Below, in pieces: positions 1 through 10,424 of a DNA stretch of 64,000 bases. Position 1 is the stretch's first letter; the number at the start of each line of letters is the position of its first letter. The stretch spans positions 1 to 64,000 of the forward strand of contig JANXVF010000139.1 of NCBI GenBank assembly GCA_025351785.1, in the 5' to 3' direction. The position numbers and the translations under genes are program-made. This DNA comes from Flavobacterium sp. (GTDB lineage Bacteria > Bacteroidota > Bacteroidia > Flavobacteriales > Flavobacteriaceae). The notes under the pieces were generated by a model. It was not told where the DNA came from. It did no database searches and worked only from the letters and a program-made list of their open reading frames with translations.

Positions 1-2
1 CA

Positions 3-1310
3 TTACACATCGATGTTTATTCGCCAGATTTTACCGCTTTTAGAATTAAATTGGAAGCTGTAAATGGCTCTAACGTTGAATTGGATGTTCCTGGAGCACA
101 CACTCAAAATGCATGGAATTCGTATGATCTGGATTTGAGTACCTATGCAGGTGTTGATTTAGCACACTTAAAATGGATTGTTCCAGTAACCTACAATCCA
201 CCAGGAAGAACATTATATATTGATAATGTATATTTTTTCAGACCACCAACAGCTGGTCCGTCACCTACTTTTAACCCATGGTCAATACCAGATGCCTTAA
301 CAGGAGCGGCAGATTTCTCAATTCCACCTGCAACAAGTAATAGTAATGGAGCAATTACCTACTCAAGTTCAAATACTAGTGTAGCTACAATAATAGGAAA
401 TACAACAATACATGTTGTAGGACCTGGAGTTTCAGTTATTACTGCATCTCAGGCTGCATCTTCGCCTTATTTAGCAGGAAGTACTACAACTAATTTTACG
501 GTTTCAAATCCTATTCCCGCGGCACCAACTCCGCCAGCCAGACCTGCTGCAGATGTAAAATCAATTTTTAGTGATGCTTATACTCCAATAGCAAATTTGG
601 GTTATGCAGGTTCAGGAGATGATAATACTTATAACACATCTTGGTGTCCAGGAAACACAACCTTGGTACAATTGTTTGGGAATAATACAAATAAAGTTAC
701 TGATTTAGGATGTGAAGGTGTTGCTTTTCTATCAGCTCGATTTGACGCTACACAGTTTACTTATTTCCACATGGATATTTACACAGATACTCCAACACAG
801 GATAAATCGTTTGTTGTAAAATTTTCAAACTGGAATAATGGTAATGCAGAATCTAACGCAATATTATACAATTTTACAAATGCAAACTTCTTGACAAATC
901 CAAATCCTGGTTCGTGGATTTCTTTAGACATTCCATTGTCTAGTTTTTCAATCGCAGGTGGAGGAAATGCAGATAGAAACGATTTAGCTCAGTTTATAAT
1001 TTCGTCAGACTTAGGAACAGTTTATTATGATAATCTTTATTTACACAAAAATACTTTGTTAGGAAATTCTACCTTTGACCAAAGTAAAGTAAAAATGTTT
1101 CCAAACCCTACAAAAAATTTATTAAACATAGAAGCTGGTTCAAACATAGAAAAAGTTGTAATATATAACGTCTTAGGACAACAAGTATTAAATACTTCTC
1201 CTAGTTTACAATCAGTATCTTTAGATGTTTCTAATTTTGAAGTTGGTATTTATATTGTTAAAACAACTATTGGAGGTATTACCTCGTCATCAAAATTCAT
1301 AAAAGAATAA
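3..1310 (+). CDS. Secreted glycan-binding protein, 3' part only (Ig-like plus carbohydrate-binding-like module plus type IX secretion C-terminal sorting domain)
   Basis: Frame is open to the left window edge (LHIDVYSPDFTAFRIKLEAVNGSN...); the ORF-track start is an internal TTG. C-terminus KMFPNPTKNLLNIEA...GIYIVKTTIGG...KFIKE is a T9SS type A sorting domain. Confidence 0.8.
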   Translation, partial: LHIDVYSPDFTAFRIKLEAVNGSNVELDVPGAHTQNAWNSYDLDLSTYAGVDLAHLKWIVPVTYNPPGRTLYIDNVYFFRPPTAGPSPTFNPWSIPDALTGAADFSIPPATSNSNGAITYSSSNTSVATIIGNTTIHVVGPGVSVITASQAASSPYLAGSTTTNFTVSNPIPAAPTPPARPAADVKSIFSDAYTPIANLGYAGSGDDNTYNTSWCPGNTTLVQLFGNNTNKVTDLGCEGVAFLSARFDATQFTYFHMDIYTDTPTQDKSFVVKFSNWNNGNAESNAILYNFTNANFLTNPNPGSWISLDIPLSSFSIAGGGNADRNDLAQFIISSDLGTVYYDNLYLHKNTLLGNSTFDQSKVKMFPNPTKNLLNIEAGSNIEKVVIYNVLGQQVLNTSPSLQSVSLDVSNFEVGIYIVKTTIGGITSSSKFIKE

Positions 1311-1333
1311 CATTATCGAAATTTAAACTTAAA

Positions 1334-1362
1334 AACACGCTCAAACAGAGCGTGTTTTTTTT
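1334..1362 (+). terminator. Rho-independent terminator
   Basis: AACACGCTC-AAACA-GAGCGTGTT followed by a T run, just after the stop at 1310. Confidence 0.8.
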
Positions 1363-1407
1363 CGATTACTGATTTATATTTTTATCTTTAACAAATTCAT
1401 AATTAGT

Positions 1408-4218
1408 TTGAAAGTGTCTAAATTTTTTTCATTCCTTTTTTTCTCATTTACTTTTTTTAGTTTTTCGCAAGAATTACCACCAATTGTTAAATATCCTTCG
1501 ACAGTTTACGGAGCTGGAAATCAAAATTGGATGATTTCTCAAGATAAAAATCATTTCTTATTTTTTGCTAATAATGATGGTTTACTAGAATATAATGGTT
1601 CTAATTGGACTTTATACCCATCACCCAACGAAACTATTTTGCGATCTGTAAAGGTTATTGACGATAAAATTTATACAGGTTGCTATATGGAATTTGGTTT
1701 TTGGAAGCGAGATCCAAATGGTAAATTAAAATACAAATCTTTATCACAGCTTATAAAAAATAAAATACAAGATGATGAGCAATTTTGGAATATTCTTAGT
1801 TATGAGCAGTGGGTAATTTTTCAATCGTTAGATAGAATTTATATTTATGATATCAAAACTGGAAAATTTAAAATAATAGTTTCAAAGTATAGCATATTTA
1901 GATCCTTTGGTACTCAAAATGCCCTATTTTTTCAAACTTTAAAAGAAGGACTTTTTGAGATAGAAAACGGTAAAAGTAAATTAGTATCTGATTCTCCAAT
2001 TCTAAAGTCTAATAAAATTGTAAATGTTTTTTCTACAGATGATGGGTTGTTGATACAAACGCAACTTAATGGTTTTTACAAATTAGAAAATTCAGTTATA
2101 TCAAAATTTGTTACAGAAGCCGATTCTCAATTATCTGAAAGCAGTATATATAGCAGTCAAATGTTAGCTGATGGAAGTTTTGCTCTAGGCACAATTTCTG
2201 ATGGAATTTTTATTATTTCTAATGATGGAAAAATTAAATATCATATCTCACAAAATAAGGGATTAAGCAATAATACTGCCTTGTCAATGTTTGAAGATTT
2301 CGATAAAAACCTTTGGGTAGGACTTGATAACGGAATAAATTGTATCAATTTACAATCGCCAGTTAAAAGTTTTTTTGATGATACTGGGGCTTTGGGAACT
2401 ATTTACACCTCAATATTAGACAATGGCAAGCTATATGTTGGGACAAATCAAGGTTTGTTTTATAAAAATTATTTTAGCAATGATCCATTTCAATTAATCT
2501 CAGGTACAAAAGGACAGGCTTGGTCATTATTTAAGTATCAAAATACCCTTTTTTGCGGTCATGATTCTGGCACATTTATAATTGAAAATAATGTTGCAAA
2601 AAATATTTTTAACCAATCTGGAACTTGGAAGTTTGCAACTATTCCTGGCAAAAAAACAATGTTGCTACAAGGAAATTATTCTGGAATATCAGTTTTAGAA
2701 TTTAAAAATAATCAATGGGTTTTTAATAATAAAATTGAAGGTTTTAATTCGTCATCTAAATATTTTGAGATTACAGATGCAAACGAAATAATTGTAAGTC
2801 ATGAGTATAAAGGAATTTTTAAATTACAAGCTGATCCCAATTTTTTAAAATTTATCTCAGTCTATAGATACAAATCGCCCTTGAAAGGAAAAAATGCTTG
2901 TTTGACTAAATTTAATAATTCAATTTACTATGCATACAAACAAGGCATTTTTAAGCTTGATAATAAAACTAAAATTTTCAAAAAAGATAATTTATTAAGT
3001 TCAGTTTTTGAAAAAGATGAATACACATCAGGTAAACTAATCGTTGATAATTCAAATAAAATATGGTTGTTTTCTAAAAATTATATTCATTATTTTACCC
3101 TAAGCAAACTAAGTTATCAGCTAAAACAAAATGTAATTCCTATTCCTGCATCGTTAACAAAATCTATGTTGGGATATGAAAATATAAGCCAAATTTCTAA
3201 TTCAAGTTATTTAATAGGTTCTACAGACGGTTATTATACAGTAAATATTAAAGACTTAAGTTTTAAAAATTATAGTGTATCTATTTCAAATATTTCTACA
3301 AATAAAATAAACAATCAAACTGTAAGTAAATCTATATATGAAAAAGGAAATTTTAATTATGACGATAACAACATAATAATAGATTACACCGTTCCTGAAT
3401 ATAATAAATATATTAATGCAGAATATCAATATTTGTTACAAGGAGTGCAAGAAGAATGGAGTGAATGGAGTGCAAAATCGTCGGCAAATTTTAAAAATCT
3501 ACCAGCAGGCGAATATGTTTTTAAAGTTAGAGCTCGAATTGCAAACTCTACACCCGAAAATACAGCAACTTACTCTTTTAAAATTTTAAAACCTTGGTAT
3601 ACTACTAATATTGCCTTGTTTATATATCTAATTTTAATGTTGATTAGTGCTTTTTATGTAAACAAAGCCTATAAAAATTTTTATAAAAAACAAGAACAAA
3701 AACTTATAGAAGAAAATAATTTGTTGCTTGAGATTAAAGAATTAGAAAACAATCAACAATTAATGAAAGTTACAAACGAGCAATTATCGCAAGATGTTGA
3801 TTCAAAAAATAGAGAATTGGCTGTATCAACAATGAGTTTGATTAAAAAAAATGAATTATTAGCATTGATTAAAGAAGATTTAAAAAAATCATCTGATGAA
3901 ACATCTTCAAAGAGTATAAAATCGGTAATACTAACTATTACAAAAAACATTTCTGATGAGGATACTTGGAATGTATTTAAAGAAGCTTTTGATAATGCGG
4001 ATAAAGATTTTCTGAAAAAAGTTAAGCTAGCACATGCTTCGCTTACCCCAAATGATTTAAGGCTCTGTGCTTATCTGAGATTAAACCTTTCGTCGAAAGA
4101 AATTGCCCCATTATTAAACATTTCTGTAAGAAGTATAGAAATAAAGCGATATCGTTTGCGTAAAAAGATGGAATTACCTCATGAACAAGGTTTGGTAGAA
4201 TATATTTTATCTATATAA
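1408..4218 (+). CDS. Sensor/regulator with beta-propeller repeats, Y_Y_Y domain, one TM helix, coiled coil and LuxR-type HTH
   Basis: Signal peptide, propeller-like repeats, Y_Y_Y-like YINAEYQYLLQGVQEEWSEWS, TM ALFIYLILMLISAFYV, C-terminal HTH LTPNDLRLCAYLRLNLSSKEIAPLLNISVRSIEIKRYRLRKKM. TTG start (GTG at 1414 possible). Confidence 0.85.
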   Translation: MKVSKFFSFLFFSFTFFSFSQELPPIVKYPSTVYGAGNQNWMISQDKNHFLFFANNDGLLEYNGSNWTLYPSPNETILRSVKVIDDKIYTGCYMEFGFWKRDPNGKLKYKSLSQLIKNKIQDDEQFWNILSYEQWVIFQSLDRIYIYDIKTGKFKIIVSKYSIFRSFGTQNALFFQTLKEGLFEIENGKSKLVSDSPILKSNKIVNVFSTDDGLLIQTQLNGFYKLENSVISKFVTEADSQLSESSIYSSQMLADGSFALGTISDGIFIISNDGKIKYHISQNKGLSNNTALSMFEDFDKNLWVGLDNGINCINLQSPVKSFFDDTGALGTIYTSILDNGKLYVGTNQGLFYKNYFSNDPFQLISGTKGQAWSLFKYQNTLFCGHDSGTFIIENNVAKNIFNQSGTWKFATIPGKKTMLLQGNYSGISVLEFKNNQWVFNNKIEGFNSSSKYFEITDANEIIVSHEYKGIFKLQADPNFLKFISVYRYKSPLKGKNACLTKFNNSIYYAYKQGIFKLDNKTKIFKKDNLLSSVFEKDEYTSGKLIVDNSNKIWLFSKNYIHYFTLSKLSYQLKQNVIPIPASLTKSMLGYENISQISNSSYLIGSTDGYYTVNIKDLSFKNYSVSISNISTNKINNQTVSKSIYEKGNFNYDDNNIIIDYTVPEYNKYINAEYQYLLQGVQEEWSEWSAKSSANFKNLPAGEYVFKVRARIANSTPENTATYSFKILKPWYTTNIALFIYLILMLISAFYVNKAYKNFYKKQEQKLIEENNLLLEIKELENNQQLMKVTNEQLSQDVDSKNRELAVSTMSLIKKNELLALIKEDLKKSSDETSSKSIKSVILTITKNISDEDTWNVFKEAFDNADKDFLKKVKLAHASLTPNDLRLCAYLRLNLSSKEIAPLLNISVRSIEIKRYRLRKKMELPHEQGLVEYILSI

Positions 4219-4458
4219 TAGTAAAAATAACTATACATTGACTCAACAAATTTTAATTAGAAAATATATTTTGTTAGTTAATAAATTGATAAACAATTTT
4301 ATACAGAAAAATTAATATAAAATTATGATGTATATATTTTGTATTATAAAAATCAAATTTTGATAAACATATTTTTATAAATTTATAATGTTAGTTTATA
4401 ATTAAATCCATAATTCCTTTCAAAACAAATATATCAACCAAAAACTAAACACTAAATT

Positions 4459-7400
4459 ATGAATAAAAAATTTATTTTATTTTTTTTGCTCAACAGCTTA
4501 AACTTCTTGAATGCGCAATCTCAGAGCGTCACAATTCAAAAAAATTCAGACGGTTCTAAACTTATCGTTAACGGAAAAGACTTTATGATTAACGGGATGA
4601 ACTGGGACTATTTTCCTATAGGAACTAATTATAATTATAGTCTTTGGAAACAATCAGATGAGGTAATAAAAGCTGCGCTTGATAATGAAATGTCACTGTT
4701 AAAAAATATGGGTGTAAATACAATTAGACAATACACGGGTATACAACCTAAATGGATTCAATACATATATGAAAAATATGGAATTTATACTATGTTGAAT
4801 CACACCTTTGGACGGTATGGATTAACTCTAAATGGTGCATGGGTTCCAAATACCGAATATTCAAATAAGCTAACTCATGATTTACTTATTAAGGAATCTA
4901 AAGAAATGGTCGAAACTTATAAAAATACACCGGGATTACTTTTATTTTTATTGGGTAATGAAAATAATTACGGTCTGTTTTGGGACGGTGCTGAAACAGA
5001 AAACGTTCCTATGCAAGATAGAAAGTCTACAAAAAGAGCTGCAGATTTATACAAGCTTTTTAATGAAGCAGTTTTAGCAATGAAAACTGTAGACAAATCT
5101 CATCCTATTGCTATTTGTAATGGAGATTTATTGTTTTTAGACATTATAGCAAAAGATTGTAAGGACATTGACGTTTTAGGAGTAAATGCTTACAGAGGTT
5201 CATCTTTCGGTGACGTTTTTGATAAAGTAAAACAATCTCTTGATAAACCGATGCTTTTTAGCGAATTTGGTTCAGATTCATATAATAACATCGATAGTAA
5301 AGAAGACCAAAAATCGCAAGCCAATTATTTAGTTAGTAATTGGAAAGAAATTTATGAAAATGCTGCAGGTTTAGGAAAAGCTGGAAACTCATTAGGCGGA
5401 TTTACGTTTCAGTTTAGCGATGGTTGGTGGAAATTTGGACAAACAAAGAATTTAGATATTCATGATACAAACGCTTCTTGGTCAAATGGTGGATATCAGT
5501 TTGATTACATACAGGGACAAAATAATATGAACGAAGAGTGGTTTGGTATTTGTGCAAAAGGAGTAACTAGCGATCGAGGATTATATGATTTATATCCTCG
5601 CGCGGCATATTATAGTTTGAAAGAAGTTCACAATGTAGATCCTTATTCTAAAGGTGCAACTCTAAGTTATGTAGACAATGCGTTTGCAAACATAAATGTG
5701 ATGGATGGTGTTTTAAGAGCTCGTGGCGATAAAGCATCATCTGGAACTGCTAGTAGCGAAATGATTAAATTAAGTAATTTGAGAGCAGAATTTACAACCT
5801 TTAATACAGGAGGAACTTTGCTAACAACGCCAACAACAGCTGATCCTGCAAACCCAGTTTATCCAAATAAACTTGGATTTGATCATATGCAATCTTATTT
5901 TATTGGTGTTGAGGGACATCCATCATCAAACATGCGTGCAAATATAAATTTTAATATTCTTGGTCATGTTGCCGAAAATCCAATTGACGAAATATTTTAT
6001 GAAAATAGAGGACGTCCATTAATTGTTAATTCTGGTTCTGGTACAACAACATTGACTGATAATAACAGAGTTCAAATTTATAATTCAAAATACGAATGGA
6101 ATGCAAAAGATTTTGACTTGCGAGGATTTTATAGAACAGGTCATTATCATTGGGGTTACGAAGGCGATTTTTTTGGTTTGTATCCTGAAGCAAATTACGG
6201 TCCTAATTTAGATATTTATAATGGTGAAATTTTAGGTTTTGAAATCGACGGAAAAAGAAGCATTCAAGGTTTAAAAGCTGCTTTTGGTCCTCAATTATGG
6301 TGGGGAGCGAATCCAGCTGTATTATTTAAATATAGCCGTACTTTTAGTAAATTTGATTTCACTGCTGTTTATCATGAAGATATCGCCGATGCAGGAAAAG
6401 CAAACACTTCTATTGCTATACCACTACCAAAAACTAGAAGAGTAACATTGCACGTTAAAAGAAAATTTGGTTCTCTAGGTATTGAAGCTGGTGGAATTTG
6501 GGGAGGACAACCTTTAAATGGTAGAGATTTCCAATATACAACTGGTGATGCTGGCAATTATGTTGTTTATAATGATAAAATCAAATCAAGCGACAACTGG
6601 GGCGGAAAAGGTAAAATTACCTTTTCTAAAGGTGCATTTAATTTTTATGCGCAATCGGCAGTGATGGGGTTGGTTGCAAATGGCGGAGCAGATAACACTA
6701 AAACTTTCACAGGTTGGCGATTAAAAGATTCTGGAAGCGGTAATCAAACAAATTTTCTTTCTGGTTTTACTTATTTGATAGGTAATTTTCAAATTGCACC
6801 AAACTTTTTATGGCAAAAACCACTTGTAGGCCCGATGCCAAATGATGTTCAAACACCAGGAAGGTTAAGAAATATTCAAGATGATCCTTTTGCAGTAAGA
6901 GTTAATAGAGAAACTATTGCAGGTGAACTTTTATTGACTTACGACCCAACGCCAGGGACATGGTTTTACGAATGGGATAATGATATGTCAGAAGATGCAA
7001 AATTTGCGATGAATACCGATATAGTTATTCGACACCAACCAACAGCCCAAGATGCTGCAATAGGATTTTTAAGTAATCGAACAGCTTTTGCATTTCCAAA
7101 TTCTGTTCCAGCACACGATTTGTGGGAATCAAATACTAGAATAGTTTCAAAATTGACTCCTGATTTTGGTTTGATAACAAATTTTTACTTTGGAAATGCA
7201 CAATCAAATGGAAGCAATGCCAGATTGATAGAACGAATTGGAGGTGATTTAAGAATAATTTACAAGAAAGTAAAAGTTGTGAGTTCTGCAAAAATTAACG
7301 ATTGGGGTCCGTTTGATTATCATCGAGATTTTAATTTGACCTATCCTTTACAATTAATGCTAGATTTATCTACATCAATAGGAAAACAAGATTGGTTTAT

Positions 7401-7584
7401 ATTACCAAATACAAAAATCGGAATTAGAGGAACCTACCGAACGCTAAATCAATATTCTGCGCGATACAGTCCTAACCAAACTTCGGGAGTTTTTGTTACT
7501 GACCCAACAATTAGTCCAGTTGGTTTTCCGAATGGTACCGAATGGGAAATTAGAACCTATGTTCACATAAATATTGGAAAATAA
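4459..7584 (+). CDS. Clan GH-A-like TIM-barrel glycosidase fused to a C-terminal outer-membrane beta-barrel-like domain
   Basis: Signal peptide MNKKFILFFLLNSLNFLNAQ; LLFLLGNENN (candidate acid/base E168) and MLFSEFGSD (candidate nucleophile E269); from about residue 480 alternating amphipathic strands to terminal EWEIRTYVHINIGK. Confidence 0.7.
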   Translation: MNKKFILFFLLNSLNFLNAQSQSVTIQKNSDGSKLIVNGKDFMINGMNWDYFPIGTNYNYSLWKQSDEVIKAALDNEMSLLKNMGVNTIRQYTGIQPKWIQYIYEKYGIYTMLNHTFGRYGLTLNGAWVPNTEYSNKLTHDLLIKESKEMVETYKNTPGLLLFLLGNENNYGLFWDGAETENVPMQDRKSTKRAADLYKLFNEAVLAMKTVDKSHPIAICNGDLLFLDIIAKDCKDIDVLGVNAYRGSSFGDVFDKVKQSLDKPMLFSEFGSDSYNNIDSKEDQKSQANYLVSNWKEIYENAAGLGKAGNSLGGFTFQFSDGWWKFGQTKNLDIHDTNASWSNGGYQFDYIQGQNNMNEEWFGICAKGVTSDRGLYDLYPRAAYYSLKEVHNVDPYSKGATLSYVDNAFANINVMDGVLRARGDKASSGTASSEMIKLSNLRAEFTTFNTGGTLLTTPTTADPANPVYPNKLGFDHMQSYFIGVEGHPSSNMRANINFNILGHVAENPIDEIFYENRGRPLIVNSGSGTTTLTDNNRVQIYNSKYEWNAKDFDLRGFYRTGHYHWGYEGDFFGLYPEANYGPNLDIYNGEILGFEIDGKRSIQGLKAAFGPQLWWGANPAVLFKYSRTFSKFDFTAVYHEDIADAGKANTSIAIPLPKTRRVTLHVKRKFGSLGIEAGGIWGGQPLNGRDFQYTTGDAGNYVVYNDKIKSSDNWGGKGKITFSKGAFNFYAQSAVMGLVANGGADNTKTFTGWRLKDSGSGNQTNFLSGFTYLIGNFQIAPNFLWQKPLVGPMPNDVQTPGRLRNIQDDPFAVRVNRETIAGELLLTYDPTPGTWFYEWDNDMSEDAKFAMNTDIVIRHQPTAQDAAIGFLSNRTAFAFPNSVPAHDLWESNTRIVSKLTPDFGLITNFYFGNAQSNGSNARLIERIGGDLRIIYKKVKVVSSAKINDWGPFDYHRDFNLTYPLQLMLDLSTSIGKQDWFILPNTKIGIRGTYRTLNQYSARYSPNQTSGVFVTDPTISPVGFPNGTEWEIRTYVHINIGK

Positions 7585-7591
7585 TAAAAAA

Positions 7592-9463
7592 ATGAAAATG
7601 AAAAATAGAAAATTTGATTATTTAAAAATCACATTAATGTCGATGTTGATTTTTGGTCTAAATGTATCTTGCAACAGAAATTTATCAGAAGATGCACAAT
7701 TAGCAACTTATCCTAAAACTGCTGAAGTATTTATTGACGGATTTAGTGCTGGGTTAGGTTACGGCGCTTTTGGCAACACTTTATTAACAGGTTTTAATGT
7801 TGATATGGATGTAAAATATAAAGGTACAGCATCTATGAGATTTGATGTTCCAAACGTAGGTGATCCTGCAGGTGCTTATGTTGGTGGAGTTTTTATTGAT
7901 GCAGGCGGTCGCGATCTTACCGGTTATGATGCCTTAACTTTTTGGGCAAAAGGTTCTCAATCTGCAACAATTAATGAATTAGGTTTAGGAAACGATTTTA
8001 ATCAGAACAAATATTTAGTTTCTATGACAAATGTTCCTTTAGCAACTTATTGGAGAAAATATATTATTCCAATTCCTGATGCTTCAAAGTTAAAAATCGA
8101 AAAGGGAATGTTTTGGTATTCAGAAGGACCCGAAAATGGTCATGGTTATACTTTCTGGATTGATGAATTAAAATTTGAAAAATTAGGAACACTAGCTTAT
8201 CCTACACCAAAGATTTATGATGGAGTAAACAAAACAGAATCAAGTTTTATTGGTTCAAATTCTACTGTAACTGGATTGACTCAAACTTTTAATTTGGCTA
8301 ATGGTATAAATCAAACAGTAAATGTTGCACCCTCTTACTTTAAATTTAAATCGTCAAACGAAAGTGTAGCTACAGTTAGTGAACTAGGAGTTATATCAAT
8401 AATAAGTTCAGGTACTGCTGTTATCACAGCAAAATTAGCCGATGTTGACGCAATTGGGTCATTAACAATTAATTCTTTAGGTACATTTACCCCAGCACCC
8501 ACGCCAACTCGAGATCCATCAAATGTAATTTCCATTTTTAGTAACGCTTATACAAATGTTCCTGTTGAATATTATAATGGATATTATGCTCCCTATCAAA
8601 CTACACTTGGCGCAGATGACATTCATATAAATGGTGATGATATTATTAGATACACGCAACTTAATTTTGTAGGAACACAGTTTTCTCAACCTACTGTAAA
8701 TGCGTCACAAATGACCTATTTTCATGTTGATATACAAGTTCAAGAGGCGATGACTGCCGGTGATCATATTAAAATTCAATTAGGCGATTTTGGTGCAAAT
8801 GCTGTTTATGGCGGTGGTGACGATTCTAACGGAACCATAAATTATACAAACACAAGTCTCTCAAGCAATAGCTGGGTAAGTTTTGATATACCATTGTCTA
8901 GCTTTTCTGGCTTAACAAGTAAAAGTCATTTAGCTCAAATACTATTTATTTCAGATGCTACTATTTCAAATATTTTAGTGGATAATATGTATTTTTATGC
9001 ACTACCAAATGCCCCAACAGTTGCCGCTCCAACACCTACAGTGCCTGCCACAAATGTAATTTCAGTTTTTAGTAACGCTTATACTAATATTGCTGGCACA
9101 GACTTAAACCCAAATTGGGGACAATCAACTGTAGTTACACAACCTCTTATTGCAGGAAATACAACTTTAAAATATGCAGGATTAAATTATCAAGGGATAC
9201 AACTAGGAAGTAGTCAAAATCTTACCGGAATGACATTTTTACATATCGATTATTGGACCTCAAATTCTTCTTTATTAAAAACCTATTTGATAAGTACAGG
9301 TCCTGTAGAGAAAGCAAAAGCTTTAACAGTTCCTACTTCGGGTTGGCAAAGTGTAGAGATTCCTATAAGTAATTTTTTACCCGTTAATTTAGCTGATGTA
9401 ATACAAATGAAGTTTGACGGTAATGGTGATATATATTTGGATAATATATATTTTCATAATTAA
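7592..9463 (+). CDS. Surface glycan-binding lipoprotein, multimodular
   Basis: Lipobox MLIFGLNVSC; Ig-like segment (SSNESVATVSELGVISIISSGTAVITA); two C-terminal modules starting NVISIFSNAYT and NVISVFSNAYT. The ORF-track start at 7574 overlaps the upstream gene; 7592 or 7598 are alternatives. Confidence 0.75.
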   Translation: MKMKNRKFDYLKITLMSMLIFGLNVSCNRNLSEDAQLATYPKTAEVFIDGFSAGLGYGAFGNTLLTGFNVDMDVKYKGTASMRFDVPNVGDPAGAYVGGVFIDAGGRDLTGYDALTFWAKGSQSATINELGLGNDFNQNKYLVSMTNVPLATYWRKYIIPIPDASKLKIEKGMFWYSEGPENGHGYTFWIDELKFEKLGTLAYPTPKIYDGVNKTESSFIGSNSTVTGLTQTFNLANGINQTVNVAPSYFKFKSSNESVATVSELGVISIISSGTAVITAKLADVDAIGSLTINSLGTFTPAPTPTRDPSNVISIFSNAYTNVPVEYYNGYYAPYQTTLGADDIHINGDDIIRYTQLNFVGTQFSQPTVNASQMTYFHVDIQVQEAMTAGDHIKIQLGDFGANAVYGGGDDSNGTINYTNTSLSSNSWVSFDIPLSSFSGLTSKSHLAQILFISDATISNILVDNMYFYALPNAPTVAAPTPTVPATNVISVFSNAYTNIAGTDLNPNWGQSTVVTQPLIAGNTTLKYAGLNYQGIQLGSSQNLTGMTFLHIDYWTSNSSLLKTYLISTGPVEKAKALTVPTSGWQSVEIPISNFLPVNLADVIQMKFDGNGDIYLDNIYFHN

Positions 9464-9498
9464 AACTTGATTTTACAATAATTATTAAATAAAAATTT

Positions 9499-10314
9499 AT
9501 GAAAAAAACAATTTTATTCGCTACAATAAAACTTTTAATGTTATGTTTATTCATAACAATATTAGGTTGTTCAAAAGATGAGAAACAGACTGTGACTACT
9601 TTAAACAATTTAGTTATGCAAGATGAATTTGAAATTGATGGCACTCCCAATAGTACAATTTGGGGATATGATATAGGATCAGGATCAAATGGATGGGGAA
9701 ATAACGAGTTAGAATATTACACATCTCGACCAGAAAATGTGAAAGTCGAAAATGGAATGTTAAAAATAACCGCAAGAAAAGAATCTTACATGGGTTCAAG
9801 TTATACTTCTGCTAGGATATTGACCAAAGGAAAATTTTCACAAAGCCATGGTCGTTTTGAAGCACGTATTAAAATGCCTTTTGGACAGGGAATGTGGCCT
9901 GCGTTTTGGTTACTTGGTGATGATATTCCTAATACTTCTTGGCCTCAAATTGGGGAAATTGACATAATGGAATATAAAGGACAAGAACCTACAGTAACTC
10001 ACGGCACTGTTCACGGACCAGGTTATTCAGGATCAAATGCTGTAACAAAAGCATTTAGTTTGTCAAACAGTCGTTTTGATACCGATTTCCATATTTTTGG
10101 TGTAGAGTGGGGCGATAATTTTATCAATTTTTATGTAGATGATGTTTTGTACAATCAAATTACTCCCGAAAAAGTAAGTGGACAATGGGTTTTTGATCAC
10201 CCTTTTTATATCATTCTTAATCTAGCCGTAGGAGGAAATTATGTTGGTTCACCTAGTAGCGAAACAACTTTTCCACAAACTATGTATGTTGATTATGTAA
10301 GAGTTTACAATTAA
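9499..10314 (+). CDS. GH16 endo-beta-1,3-glucanase (laminarinase-like) lipoprotein
   Basis: Lipobox FITILGC; GH16 catalytic motif GEIDIMEYKG; WPAFWLLG; C-terminal YVDYVRVYN. Confidence 0.92.
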   Translation: MKKTILFATIKLLMLCLFITILGCSKDEKQTVTTLNNLVMQDEFEIDGTPNSTIWGYDIGSGSNGWGNNELEYYTSRPENVKVENGMLKITARKESYMGSSYTSARILTKGKFSQSHGRFEARIKMPFGQGMWPAFWLLGDDIPNTSWPQIGEIDIMEYKGQEPTVTHGTVHGPGYSGSNAVTKAFSLSNSRFDTDFHIFGVEWGDNFINFYVDDVLYNQITPEKVSGQWVFDHPFYIILNLAVGGNYVGSPSSETTFPQTMYVDYVRVYN

Positions 10315-10341
10315 TTTTCATATTGAAATATAAAACAAACT

Positions 10342-10387
10342 AAATAACATGAAGTGACTTTACCCTCAAAGTCTCTTCGTGTTATTT
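10342..10387 (+). terminator. Long intergenic hairpin between GH16 and the phosphorylase gene
   Basis: AAATAACATGAAGTGACTTT-ACCCTC-AAAGTCTCTTCGTGTTATTT: 20-bp stem with one G-T wobble and one T-T mismatch. No long U run. Confidence 0.6.
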
Positions 10388-10424
10388 ATATAATAAAATT
10401 AAAACAAATCTTACTAATTACAAA

